A stretch of DNA of 64,000 nt from Thiomicrorhabdus marina (GTDB lineage Bacteria; Pseudomonadota; Gammaproteobacteria; Thiomicrospirales; Thiomicrospiraceae): NCBI RefSeq assembly GCF_017571465.1, contig NZ_JAGETV010000001.1, positions 1 to 64,000 of the forward strand, given 5' to 3'. How positions within the stretch are numbered: the stretch's first letter is position 1; every line of letters starts with the position of its first letter. The notes beneath the pieces were generated by a model. The model saw nothing but the letters and a program-made list of their open reading frames with translations, was not told where the DNA came from and did not search any database. Below, in pieces: positions 1 through 8,656 of this stretch. The position numbers and the translations under genes are program-made.

Positions 1-610
1 AGAACACCGTTTACTAACTCGTCAACCGTTGTCGTCACTTCATTAACTGGGTTATCAAGTGCACTTAAGTTTGTACCAAGCGTGCCATCAACAATATCAG
101 TCACTGCTGCAACAACTTCATCAACATCACCTGAAGTGCCTTCTTCAGCTTCACCACCTAGTAGGCTGTTTACTGTACCGCCTAGGTCTAGGTCTCCAGC
201 TAGAACACCGTTTACTAACTCGTCAACTGTTGTCGTCACTTCATTTACTGGGTTATCAAGTGCACTTAAGTCTGTACCAAGCGTGCCATCAACAATGTCT
301 GTCACTGCTGCAACAACTTTATCAACATCACCTGAAGTCCCTTCTTCAGCTTCACCACCTAGTAGGCTATTTACTGTACCGCCTAGATCAAGGTCTCCTG
401 CTAGAACACCATTTACTAACTCGTCAACCGTTGTCGTCACTTCATTAACAGGGTCATCAAGTTCACTTAAATTTGTACCTAGCGTGCCATCAACAATGTC
501 AGTCACTGCCGCAACAACTTTATCAACATCACCTGAAGTACCCTCTTCAGCTTCACCACCTAGTAGACTATTTACTGTACCGCCTAGATCAGGGTTTCCG
601 GCTAGAACAC
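1..610. repeat. Tandem 201-bp repeats inside the adhesin gene
   Basis: The landmark tcaccacc recurs at 151, 352 and 553, a period of exactly 201 bp (67 codons). The last three units before the window edge differ at only a few positions. Older units at about 611-915 are shorter (61 codons, lacking the EAEEGTSG insert) and more diverged. The gradient, with identical copies distal and diverged copies near the N-terminus, is typical of adhesin repeat arrays that expand and contract by recombination. The array probably continues left of the window. Confidence 0.9.
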
Positions 611-1550
611 CATCAATTAGTTCGTCAATTGTATTCGTAACCTCATCTACCGGCTCATCTAATGCACCTAGATCGGTTCCTAGGATATCGTCAAGTACCG
701 TTGTTGCACCGTCTACCACTTGGTCTACATCGCCTTCTTCACCTAACAAACTATTTACTGTTTCTGCAATATCGGGTTCACCAGCCAAAACACCATCAAT
801 TAGTTCGTCAATTGTTGTTGTAACCTCATCGACTGGTTCATCTAGCTCACCAAGGTTTGTGCCTAGAGTGTCATCAACGATATCAGTGATTTGATCAATG
901 ACTTGATCAACTTCACCTTCAGGTCCTAATAGAGTAGTCGATGTATCATCAATCACATCTACGACATCATCGACTATATCTTTAACATCTTCTACAACGT
1001 CTTCAACAATGTCAGCTACCGGTTCAATCACTTCGATAATAGGCTGAGTTATTTCAGTTATGTTGTTTACGATTGTAACGTCTCCTGAACCACCACCAGT
1101 AGAAGCAACATCTTGGAATGCATAACCAGCAATACCTTGAGTATTGGTTGCAAATTGATTGGAAACTTCACCTTCATAACCGAGACGTTCCATAGCCACG
1201 CCCGAACCAATCGAACCGCTAGTTTCACCACCAGATGCAGTTGCTTCAAGGTCAATTTCACCATTGCCTTCAAAAATTGCTCTCTGAAGTGCTGCGATTG
1301 ATGAAGATGCATCGATATCTTGGGTAGGGGTAAACATATCTTCATTAAGCAACATGCCATTCGCACTACCAAGAGTTGTTAATGACCCATCATTAAGAGC
1401 CATAGTGGTTTTACCATCAACACCAGTAACAACAGTTTCACCTTCATAGACAATTGCACCTTTAAATAAGACTCGTTCAGTACCTGAAACTGTGTCTACT
1501 GCTTTAACTTCACCCACTGTTGATTGAATTGTTCCGATAACTTTTGCCAT
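1..1550 (-). CDS. LapA-like giant adhesin with N-terminal retention module (partial, C-terminus beyond window)
   Basis: The reading frame opens at the ATG at 1550-1548 behind a strong GGAGG site (1556-1560) and stays open for 516 codons to the window edge. Residues 1-150 resemble the retention module of LapA-type RTX adhesins: a beta-rich start (MAKVIGTIQSTVGEVKAVDT), then LEATASGGE, then GYEGEV and NTQGIAGYAF. In LapA the TAAG site here is cut by the periplasmic protease LapG under c-di-GMP/LapD control; this protein has TASG at 104-107. An Asp/Val-rich stretch (about 165-210) leads into tandem 61-67-residue repeats rich in VDELVNGVLAG and GTVNSLLGGE. The expected role is surface attachment and biofilm, with export by a type I system not seen here. 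The retention module is a good match; LapG cleavage is inferred. Confidence 0.8.
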   Translation of the reverse strand, partial: MAKVIGTIQSTVGEVKAVDTVSGTERVLFKGAIVYEGETVVTGVDGKTTMALNDGSLTTLGSANGMLLNEDMFTPTQDIDASSSIAALQRAIFEGNGEIDLEATASGGETSGSIGSGVAMERLGYEGEVSNQFATNTQGIAGYAFQDVASTGGGSGDVTIVNNITEITQPIIEVIEPVADIVEDVVEDVKDIVDDVVDVIDDTSTTLLGPEGEVDQVIDQITDIVDDTLGTNLGELDEPVDEVTTTIDELIDGVLAGEPDIAETVNSLLGEEGDVDQVVDGATTVLDDILGTDLGALDEPVDEVTNTIDELIDGVLAGNPDLGGTVNSLLGGEAEEGTSGDVDKVVAAVTDIVDGTLGTNLSELDDPVNEVTTTVDELVNGVLAGDLDLGGTVNSLLGGEAEEGTSGDVDKVVAAVTDIVDGTLGTDLSALDNPVNEVTTTVDELVNGVLAGDLDLGGTVNSLLGGEAEEGTSGDVDEVVAAVTDIVDGTLGTNLSALDNPVNEVTTTVDELVNGV

Positions 1551-1955
1551 GTCGAGCCTCCAGATTAAGCTTTGTTTGGTCGTGTTTAATTTCTTAACTT
1601 GAGGCCATCTTAAAAAACTCTTTTACAGGAGGAAATTGTCTTTAGGTTCCAGTACATTTTCCTTACATAGATAAATATTATTTACTCTTTGCCATTTTAA
1701 TAAGTATTAAAACTTACTCGCAAAGGCCTTTTATGCTAAAAAAAATATCATTAAATACAGTACGTAAGACTTACTACGAGTAAATAATTTTTATTTAAAA
1801 TAAAGTTAATTTTTTGAAAAAAATTGCATTATTTTTCATTTTTTTCTTTTAAAGGAGTCCAAGTAAACTAAAAACCAAGTTCAAATCACTTCAGGCAAAG
1901 CAAAATCTGTCGAAAATTTCTGCTAAAAGTGAAACTAGAAAAGCAATAAAAACAA
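1551..1955. promoter_or_regulatory. AT-rich leader/promoter region of the adhesin gene
   Basis: About 400 bp without a credible gene lie between the adhesin start and the upstream terminator. The region is strongly AT-rich. A perfect 11-bp inverted repeat (attatttactc at 1677-1687 and gagtaaataat at 1778-1788) is 90 bp apart, and related motifs such as acttactcgc and acttactacgag lie between. These could be operator sites or a stem in a long 5' leader. I could not place a -35/-10 pair with confidence. Confidence 0.35.
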
Positions 1956-1991
1956 AAAACCCCGTTTTAAACACAACTTAAAACGGGGTTT
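1956..1991 (-). terminator. Intrinsic terminator downstream of the DUF4156 lipoprotein
   Basis: The arms AAACCCCGTTTTAA and TTAAAACGGGGTTT form a long perfect stem. On the minus strand the stem is followed by TTTTTTGTTTTT, the tract of a Rho-independent terminator. It separates the lipoprotein transcript from the adhesin gene. Confidence 0.85.
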
Positions 1992-2060
1992 ATGAGTAAT
2001 GAAAATTTAGTAACAAAAAAAACTTTGATTAGAGAGATTCGTAATGACTAAAAATAAAGG

Positions 2061-2399
2061 CTAGCGACACTGATAAACATCGAAACGCATATGCCCGTCC
2101 TGAATTGTCTCTACCGCCACTAGGCGATTACCAGCCATACGAACAGCTTCATTTTTTGCTAAAGCGATTGAGTCATACATAACCGCATCTTTATCCCGAT
2201 TGATAAAACCAATTTTGTTCAAGACCGAAGTATTGACAGAACCAAGCTTTTCACACCTTAATACATCTGGCAAAGTCACAACCTTTACTTGATCAACTCC
2301 ATCAAGTGGTTCAACCCAACTACAAGCGGACATTAGCAAAACTGTAGACACAGCAAGCATCGAGATGATGTTTTTGCTAAAACTTTTTGTTTGAAACAT
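2061..2399 (-). CDS. DUF4156 family lipoprotein
   Basis: This small predicted lipoprotein has about 112 residues. The start at 2399 is chosen over an upstream in-frame Met because AAAGGA sits 6-7 bases ahead and the protein then begins with a clean signal peptide ending in the lipobox LMSAC. The mature part has the DUF4156 pattern: VKVVTLPDVLRCEKLGSVNT, a middle ALAKNEAVRMAGNRLVAVE, and a C-terminal DVYQC. The two cysteines (RCEKLG and YQC) are likely disulfide-bonded in the periplasm. Family function is unknown. It is a single-gene unit with its own terminator at 1956-1991. Confidence 0.8.
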   Translation of the reverse strand: MFQTKSFSKNIISMLAVSTVLLMSACSWVEPLDGVDQVKVVTLPDVLRCEKLGSVNTSVLNKIGFINRDKDAVMYDSIALAKNEAVRMAGNRLVAVETIQDGHMRFDVYQCR

Positions 2400-2472
2400 C
2401 AACAATCCTTTAGAGATAAAAATAAAAATCGGCAATCATAGTAACTGACTGACTCCGCTAATAAAATAAGAC

Positions 2473-3363
2473 TTATCTTTTATGTTCATCCCGCTTCTTA
2501 TCTTTATTGTCTTCATTGAAGACAATTTTTGAATAATAGGCCAAAGACAGAATAATTAGAGTAACGCCAATAATCAAATACAAAGCATTAAGTAACTGCG
2601 AAGTGTCATGTAAGGCAATCTTAAAGACCACCATCAAAGCTTCAATCGATAAAGCGATAATAATTGCAGACAAGAACTTGGTTAACAATTTTGCATCGTC
2701 TTGTTTATCACCATAAGCCTTAAAAAACACTTCTCGTTCCATAAGCGTTTTCGCTAAATCAAAAATTGCCAAGCCCATCGTCAAAGCAATAATCGGTTTA
2801 AAAACCGCTTCTAACGTATACTCCACGGGGTTCATCAACTGCTTGAAATAATCAAAGAACGCATAGCCTATCGACATCACCGAAAAGAACATTAGCGAAA
2901 CACCGATAGCTAAATAAAAACTATAGGTCACACGGTTAAAAACTGGGTGTCTTTCTAAAAAGCCAAAACGAGTCAATAACGTCAATAAATTAAAATCAAG
3001 GAAAATAACGTGCCCTTCATGGTACTGCATGAGGGTGACGCAAGGCTCTCCTGTTGCAGAGCTGATATAGGGATCGCTAATTGCAATATCACTATCTGCT
3101 TCATGCACTCGATCTACCAAATAGCAACGATCACGGCCTATCGCACTTTTAATCTGCCGGCGACGTGTGATATTCGGAGAAATTTGCTGATATTTATCAT
3201 CCGTGACATAAATCAACTCTAAGCTAGGCAAAATACCGTAGAAGTTGTGCAGTTGTTCAAAGTCAGTGGCAATATGGTGACCATTGTTATGAATGGTCTC
3301 CACCAAAAACTTTTCTATTTCAGACTTATGTTGATCATAGATATGTATGTATTCCTGCATCAT
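2473..3363 (-). CDS. Putative sensor: Cache/PDC-like domain plus four membrane helices
   Basis: I chose the start at 3363 (MMQEYIHIYDQ) because AAAGGA lies 5-8 bases upstream; a longer frame to 3435 lacks a site. Residues 1-145 look like a PDC/Cache fold (AIGRDRCYLVDRVHEADS, YISSATGEPCVTLMQ). Four hydrophobic helices follow (around SFYLAIGVSLMFFSVM, IIALTMGLAIFDLAK, SAIIIALSIEALMVVF and YLIIGVTLIILSLAYY), and the tail is short and Lys/Asp-rich. Cache domains are usually periplasmic between two helices, but here no helix precedes the domain, so it may be cytoplasmic. No output domain is present. The function is unknown. The next gene rightward (3595) is divergent. Confidence 0.6.
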   Translation of the reverse strand: MMQEYIHIYDQHKSEIEKFLVETIHNNGHHIATDFEQLHNFYGILPSLELIYVTDDKYQQISPNITRRRQIKSAIGRDRCYLVDRVHEADSDIAISDPYISSATGEPCVTLMQYHEGHVIFLDFNLLTLLTRFGFLERHPVFNRVTYSFYLAIGVSLMFFSVMSIGYAFFDYFKQLMNPVEYTLEAVFKPIIALTMGLAIFDLAKTLMEREVFFKAYGDKQDDAKLLTKFLSAIIIALSIEALMVVFKIALHDTSQLLNALYLIIGVTLIILSLAYYSKIVFNEDNKDKKRDEHKR

Positions 3364-3594
3364 TACATTCCTTTGTTTGTATTCCCACAATGCAAGCAAA
3401 AACCATTCTTTTTGCAAGTTTTCTTTGATAAGCAAATACTTATTATTTGGAGTACGAGGTTGGAGGTCTAGCTGAGAAAATTATTTCCCAAAAACGCACC
3501 ATTTAAGCGCAGGCACTATTAAATGCTATACCGAATTCGTCAGTTTCCGTTAGAATGTTTGCATTTAATCTAAACAGAACGATAGGAAAACACT

Positions 3595-3966
3595 ATGGCA
3601 AGTGCACTACTGATTCACCAAATCAGCGTTATTCTAAGTATTATTGGATTTTTTGTTCGTGGAATCGGACATATTTTTGATAAAGGCTGGGTGACAAAAA
3701 AACCAGCTAAGATTTTGCCGCACATTATCGATACGGCACTACTGGTCAGTGCCATCATTTTATTGGTAATTGGGCCTTGGTCGATTTCCGAGGGGTGGGT
3801 TCAAGCTAAGATTCTTGGATTGGTGCTATATATTTTTTTAGGATTAATGGCATTTCGTTTTGCTAAAAATCGTCTACAAAAAGCAATTTACTGGCTTTTA
3901 GCACTTATCGTTATCTTTTACCTAGTTGCGGTTGCAAAAACACATTTAGCAATACCTTTTGCCTAA
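3595..3966 (+). CDS. SirB2 family membrane protein
   Basis: This 123-residue integral membrane protein has four predicted helices and SirB2-like landmarks: an N-terminal helix with SIIGFFVRGIGHI, then PHIIDTALLVSAIIL, then KILGLVLYIFLGLMAFRFAK. AGGA in GATAGGAAAACACT precedes the ATG. SirB family proteins were named for a regulator of invasion genes, but a general molecular function is not established. The gene stands alone and ends at a bidirectional terminator shared with the convergent chemoreceptor gene. Confidence 0.85.
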   Translation: MASALLIHQISVILSIIGFFVRGIGHIFDKGWVTKKPAKILPHIIDTALLVSAIILLVIGPWSISEGWVQAKILGLVLYIFLGLMAFRFAKNRLQKAIYWLLALIVIFYLVAVAKTHLAIPFA

Positions 3967-3983
3967 ACAACGGTCATTTTATA

Positions 3984-4008
3984 AAAAGGCTCCTTTCGGA
4001 GCCTTTTT
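3984..4008. terminator. Bidirectional terminator between sirB2 and the PAS chemoreceptor
   Basis: The stem AAAAGGCTCC / GGAGCCTTTT has a short TTTC loop and runs of A and T on both sides. It serves the two convergent genes and overlaps the last codon of the minus-strand gene. Confidence 0.9.
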
Positions 4009-5758
4009 ACTGTAGAGAAATCAAAGCATTAGAATTATTCGAAATTCTAAAATAAGCCATATCCTCTCTCATATCAGATGCTTGTTGGTGAATAGCAGAA
4101 GACGTTTCGGCAGTCTGCTCTAATCTCAACGCATTTTCTTGGAAAGTCTGATCAATACCTGAAATTACTTGGTGGATTTCTTGCACACCATTTGACTGAA
4201 CTAAAGATGCATTCGCTATCTGCTTGACCATCTGCTCCATCGAACCGACCGACTTATTAATTTCTTCCAATACCTTGCCCGATTTAGTAGCCAGCTCTGC
4301 TCCCTGATCCACTCGAGAGACCGTTTCTAAAATCAAATCCTTAATTTCGGCTGCGGCATCTGCGGATTTCTGCGCTAAAGAACGAACTTCACCGGCCACT
4401 ACGGCAAAGCCGCGCCCATGCTCACCGGCTCTAGCTGCTTCAACAGCCGCATTCAGTGCCAAGAGATTTGTTTGAAAAGCAATGCCATCAATTAAACCGA
4501 CAATTTCAGAAATTTTATTACTGGATTCTTGAATTGCATTCATCGCGGTTACCGTGTTGTTCATTACTTGCGCGCCATTTTGGGTCTCCATCAAAACTTG
4601 TGAGGCCACTTGCGATGCTTCATGCGCATATTTAGAATTTTCCTTAATACCGTTTTTGACATGATGCATAGTCGCATTGGTTTGTTGCAGGCTTGCTGCC
4701 TGAGATTGAATGGCACTATTTAAATCAACTGTACTGGAGTGAATGTTTGTGGTGCCGTTCTGGAAATTAATAGAGGCACGTACTGATCGCCCAATGACTG
4801 TAGACAATTTATCTGTCATATTTTCAAGCGCTTGAGTTATCCGTTTAATATTTTTCTCATATAAGCCACCACTGGCTTTTTGCAAATGATCTTGCATATG
4901 CGCAGTTAAATCACCATCCGATATTTTATTAATGGTATTTGCCGCATCTTCGATCACGTTATCCAGCAAAATATTACTTTCGTTAGAACCAATATCGGTG
5001 GCGTATTTAATCACTTTAATGACTTGACCTTGAGGATCAATGATCGGGTTATAACTGGCTTCAAGCCAAATGTCTTTACCGTCTTTATCTATCCGGTGGA
5101 AAGTACCGGAAAAGCTTTCACCCTGAGACAGTTTATTCCAAAAGTTCTGATATTCTGATGACCGTGCATATTGCTCATCACAGAACATACGATGATGCTG
5201 GCCGATAATTTCGTGCTCGTTATAGCCCATCGTTTTACTAAAATTTTCATTCGCGCATAAAATGTGGCCCTGCGTATCAAACTCAATAACAGCCATTACC
5301 TTATTGATCGCCTTAATTTGAGCTTTTGCATCTAGTTCAATCTGAACCTGAGAAGTAATATCCGTAGCAAACTTAATGATTTTATACGGTTTACCTGCCT
5401 CATCTAAAACAGGGTTATAACTGGCTTCTAACCACACTGCCTCACCATTTCGCTTCTGGCGTCGATAACGACCCGTTGAAAATTCTCCACGGTTTAAAGC
5501 TTGCCAAAACTTTGTATAATCAGGGGAAGCAGCATCTTCAGGGCAGACAAAAATACGATGGTGCTTTCCTTGAATATCTTCCAACTTATAGCCCATTGTT
5601 TGCAGAAAGTTGTCATTGGCCGTCAGAATATGGCCATTCAAATCAAATTCAATTACTGCAGAAACTTTATTCAAAGCCTCGATAACCGACTGTTGTTGCT
5701 GATACTTTTCTAATACATCTGCCAACTCTTGTTCGGCTTTCAATGCAAAACGCCACAT
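4007..5758 (-). CDS. Soluble PAS-PAS methyl-accepting chemotaxis protein (BdlA-like)
   Basis: This 583-residue chemoreceptor has no transmembrane helix. Two closely related PAS/PAC units occupy about residues 25-138 and 150-258, each ending in a WLEASYNP...KFATDI or KYATDI type PAC motif. The signalling region at about 345-545 contains the conserved tip ([20 protein letters not shown], then [17 protein letters not shown]) that binds CheA/CheW. PAS domains of this class often bind haem or flavin and report redox state or oxygen; the ligand here is unknown. The architecture matches Pseudomonas BdlA, a biofilm dispersion sensor, and energy-taxis receptors. The start is at an ATG 7 codons before the first coiled-coil segment; no strong ribosome site is visible. 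Confidence 0.88.
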   Translation of the reverse strand: MWRFALKAEQELADVLEKYQQQQSVIEALNKVSAVIEFDLNGHILTANDNFLQTMGYKLEDIQGKHHRIFVCPEDAASPDYTKFWQALNRGEFSTGRYRRQKRNGEAVWLEASYNPVLDEAGKPYKIIKFATDITSQVQIELDAKAQIKAINKVMAVIEFDTQGHILCANENFSKTMGYNEHEIIGQHHRMFCDEQYARSSEYQNFWNKLSQGESFSGTFHRIDKDGKDIWLEASYNPIIDPQGQVIKVIKYATDIGSNESNILLDNVIEDAANTINKISDGDLTAHMQDHLQKASGGLYEKNIKRITQALENMTDKLSTVIGRSVRASINFQNGTTNIHSSTVDLNSAIQSQAASLQQTNATMHHVKNGIKENSKYAHEASQVASQVLMETQNGAQVMNNTVTAMNAIQESSNKISEIVGLIDGIAFQTNLLALNAAVEAARAGEHGRGFAVVAGEVRSLAQKSADAAAEIKDLILETVSRVDQGAELATKSGKVLEEINKSVGSMEQMVKQIANASLVQSNGVQEIHQVISGIDQTFQENALRLEQTAETSSAIHQQASDMREDMAYFRISNNSNALISLQ

Positions 5759-5871
5759 AACCCACCCCCAGACAGTAAGTAAAAATTACATAGGTAATAT
5801 TACGCAACACCAAGTGAATTATGTCAATAAATTTATGAAATAATTATTAATTTAGACACGATTACTCAGAT

Positions 5872-7015
5872 TTACTTTTGGTGAATTTGGTAAATAATGC
5901 CATGATCAGTTGCCACAAATAAACGCCCGTCTGGGGCTTGTGCCAAAGCTCGGATTCTCTGATTTAGATTAAGTAAATAGCGTTTTTCGCTTCGGGAAAG
6001 ATTATTTTGTATAGACACTACATTCAGGTGGCGTAATTTCATGGCTCCAGTGATCAACTTATCCTTTAGTAACAGAACACTAGTCCCCCGATAAAACAGT
6101 AAATCACTAGGGGCAATTGATGGAATATACACCTGTACCGGCTCTTGCATGCCAGCTTGATGTTTTACACCTACTGCCTGTTCACGACTGTACTCTTTGC
6201 CTTGCGACACAACTGGCCAACCGTAGTTTTTGCCTTTTTCAATAAGGTTAATTTCATCGCCACCACGTGGGTCCATGTTCAATTTCCCAAAGCTGATTTG
6301 TTGTTTTATCAAAAAACAGCCCTTGAGGGTTACGATGACCGTAACTCCAGATTTCCGGTAGCGCGTCAGGACGGTTAACAAAGGGATTATCTTCAGGCAC
6401 ACTACCGTCAAGATGTAAGCGAATAATTGTCCCTTGATGATTACTTAAGTTCTGAGCTTGATGACGCTGACCACGATCCCCAACCGAAAAAAACACATGG
6501 CCTTTACCATCAAAAGCAATTCGACTGCCGTAATGTATGGAAGTTGCCGATGAAGAATCCGTAATCAATAAATCTTGCCAATCTACTAATTTGTCACCCT
6601 GTAATTTAGCTCTGGCAAGGGTTGTCACAGAACTTGCAGCAACAGGTTTAGAATAGGTGAGATAAACAAGTCCTGTATATGCGAAACTCTCTGCTACTTT
6701 GACATCCAATAAACCGCCTTGACGTTGAGCATAAACTTCCGGCAACCCGCTTAACCAAGTAATCGACTTGGTTTGTAAATTCAACAGACCTAGCTTGCCA
6801 CTACGCTGCGTAAACAATAACTGGCGGTCATCGATAAAATCCATCCCCCAAGTTATTTTTAATCCATCAACTAAGGGAGTTACTGATAAGGATGCTTGTT
6901 CGCTGGAAAACTCAGGAGCCTGCAAACTTTGCGCTTGCACGCAAGAAAATAATGGAAGGCATGCAATTAACAGCACGCTGAAAAGCCGAGAAACTGGACG
7001 ACAAAATGACAACAT
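5872..7015 (-). pseudogene. PQQ-dependent aldose sugar dehydrogenase, frameshifted
   Basis: The frame starting at 7015 encodes a signal peptide, then the beta-propeller of soluble PQQ sugar dehydrogenases: GLKITWGMDFIDD, YGSRIAFDGKGHVFFSVGDR and PEIWSYGHRNPQGL. At the family motif EHGPRGGDE it reads EHGPTWWR and stops at 6254. The -1 related frame resumes at RGGDEINLIEKGKNYGWPVV and continues to 5872. One extra base in the CCCA/GGGT stretch at 6268-6272 explains both. Joined, the product has the usual length of about 380 residues and would oxidise sugars or aldehydes in the periplasm with PQQ. The lipoprotein gene ends 11 bp upstream, so it is the last gene of the pseudopilin operon. It is either a recent pseudogene or a sequencing error; the rest of the gene shows no other damage. 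Confidence 0.82.
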
Positions 7016-7026
7016 CTTTAGCCCTT

Positions 7027-7383
7027 CTATTTACTCAACGGACACACTTCTGAACCGGATTGCTCGGCAAATACACTACGAATTTGCGAATCGGCTCGTA
7101 ACTGCTCAACAACTCGGTTGTAATCAGAAAATCTGACTTCGCCAACAAATTTAATATGCACATGACCTGAACCGTCAACGATATAAGAAGCTTGATTATC
7201 CATTTCATTGGCAAATAATATCGAAGCCGTTGCCGCATCCGCCGCGTGCTGTATAGCGACTTCCTTCTCGGTAAGAGAATCGTATAACGGATTTTGGTTA
7301 CAACCGCTCACCGCTATTGCTGAAAATACAACAAAAGATACCAGTGATAACAATAACCTGATTTTTTCCTTCACCCGTGCCAT
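7027..7383 (-). CDS. Small lipoprotein in the pseudopilin operon, unknown function
   Basis: This 118-residue protein starts MARVKEKIRLLLSLVSFVVF and has a lipobox IAVSGC (Cys28). The mature domain is about 90 residues with a central beta-like stretch (SYIVDGSGHVHIKFVGEV) and a second Cys near the end (SEVCPL). I do not recognise the family. It lies 31 bp after the third pseudopilin gene and 11 bp before the sugar dehydrogenase, so co-transcription is likely. A lipoprotein in this position could act as a periplasmic or outer-membrane partner of the pseudopilins; that is an inference from context only. Confidence 0.65.
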   Translation of the reverse strand: MARVKEKIRLLLSLVSFVVFSAIAVSGCNQNPLYDSLTEKEVAIQHAADAATASILFANEMDNQASYIVDGSGHVHIKFVGEVRFSDYNRVVEQLRADSQIRSVFAEQSGSEVCPLSK

Positions 7384-7414
7384 TAAACTCTCCTCAACTA
7401 AAACGATTTAAGCA

Positions 7415-8647
7415 TTACGGACTATAGCAAACAGCATCCGCAAAGTTCTCATCAAACGGAAAATAACAAATCTCTTCAAAATTCGATAATTCGCTAAGAT
7501 TAGAGACCTGTTGTAAACGGCTAAGCTTATCGGTAAGTGAACCAGAATTGGCCGCATAAGTTTCTTCAGAGACATATAAGCGATCAGTACCTGCTCCGCC
7601 ATTAATATTGGCATTTATCGTTCCCATAACGGCTATGGTGTCATTACCTTTCAAAAGGTTAATCGATTTATTCACATCACCACTGATATACATCGATTCA
7701 CCTGAATTTGTAGCGACATTTAATTCATTGGTGCTATTTAAATCCTTGTTTAGGATGTAATCGAAGCCATCAGGAAGGTTAACCAAAACGATTTGTTCGG
7801 TTGTTTTTTTAAGTTCGATTGAGTTCAGCAGATCTAACACTTGGCGTTTAATTTCGTAAGCAGAAATCGTTACCATCTGGTCATCATAGCCCTCCTCACT
7901 GAAATTATTACGCCACAAAAGCAAATCACCGTCGCAATTTTCCTGCTCCCTGCCACTTTCATTCTGGCACTGGTTCAATAAGGTGTTATAACCATTTGCA
8001 TTGAAAGCAACCAAAACCGCCGGAATGGATTCAACTTCACTGGTGGCAATATCGTTACTACAATTTGCAGAATCTTTTAGGCAGATATGATAACTCTCAG
8101 TCGCATCTGGTAACTGATCAGTCGGCGGCGTTTCTAAAATAAAAACCGGTGCTGGCACCGTGGCGCCGGTCGGTTCACAAATGTTCAGATCGTCATCAAA
8201 TACCACTTCATTTCCACTTACCGCAAAATAACTGGCACTATGGCAAGGGTCGATAATCTCAGCAGAATTTTCATTTGCCGCCGCTTTATTAATACCATAG
8301 GCAAAACGGTTTCCATAATCATCACTGGTAGCGTCTAACGATAATCCAATCGAACTATTCGGAATCCATCCAACTGAAGCGCTGCACTCGAATGGCGATT
8401 CCTGTTCACGGTTTTCAAAACCATCGCCACTAATATCCGGACACGGCAAATAACGGTTTACTTTGACATAGTCTAATAGCGCCCTTTTACTGATTTTTAA
8501 GCTTCCTAGGGTATGTGCTTGCTTAGCATTATCCAAATATGCCCCTAATGTGCTCACTCCTGTACCGAAAATAATTCCGACAATGGTCAAAACAATGACC
8601 AATTCAACTAAACTAAATCCTCGTTGTCGGCTTGCCGCTAATTTCAT
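7415..8647 (-). CDS. Large pseudopilin-like protein with RTX-like motif
   Basis: The N-terminus is a type IV prepilin signal: RQRG cut before FSLVELVIVL, with Glu at +5, giving mature residue 1 at Phe11. This places the protein among pseudopilins handled by prepilin peptidase. At 410 residues it is more than twice the size of GspG/H-type pseudopilins. It shares LPCPD (68-71), a D..GNRFAYGI block and ENCDGD (236-241) with its two neighbours. The C-terminal part holds GNDTI (334-338) and NGGAGTDRLYV (349-359), which look like a degenerate haemolysin-type calcium-binding repeat. It is the third gene of the operon, 9 bp behind the previous one. Its role in secretion or adhesion is unknown. Confidence 0.75.
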   Translation of the reverse strand: MKLAASRQRGFSLVELVIVLTIVGIIFGTGVSTLGAYLDNAKQAHTLGSLKISKRALLDYVKVNRYLPCPDISGDGFENREQESPFECSASVGWIPNSSIGLSLDATSDDYGNRFAYGINKAAANENSAEIIDPCHSASYFAVSGNEVVFDDDLNICEPTGATVPAPVFILETPPTDQLPDATESYHICLKDSANCSNDIATSEVESIPAVLVAFNANGYNTLLNQCQNESGREQENCDGDLLLWRNNFSEEGYDDQMVTISAYEIKRQVLDLLNSIELKKTTEQIVLVNLPDGFDYILNKDLNSTNELNVATNSGESMYISGDVNKSINLLKGNDTIAVMGTINANINGGAGTDRLYVSEETYAANSGSLTDKLSRLQQVSNLSELSNFEEICYFPFDENFADAVCYSP

Positions 8648-8656
8648 GCAGGCTCC

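Noticed and set aside
82-894. 270-residue plus-strand open frame, Ser/Thr/Pro-rich and repetitive
   Set aside because: It is the antisense of the adhesin repeats; it has no ribosome site and its repeats merely mirror the real minus-strand gene.
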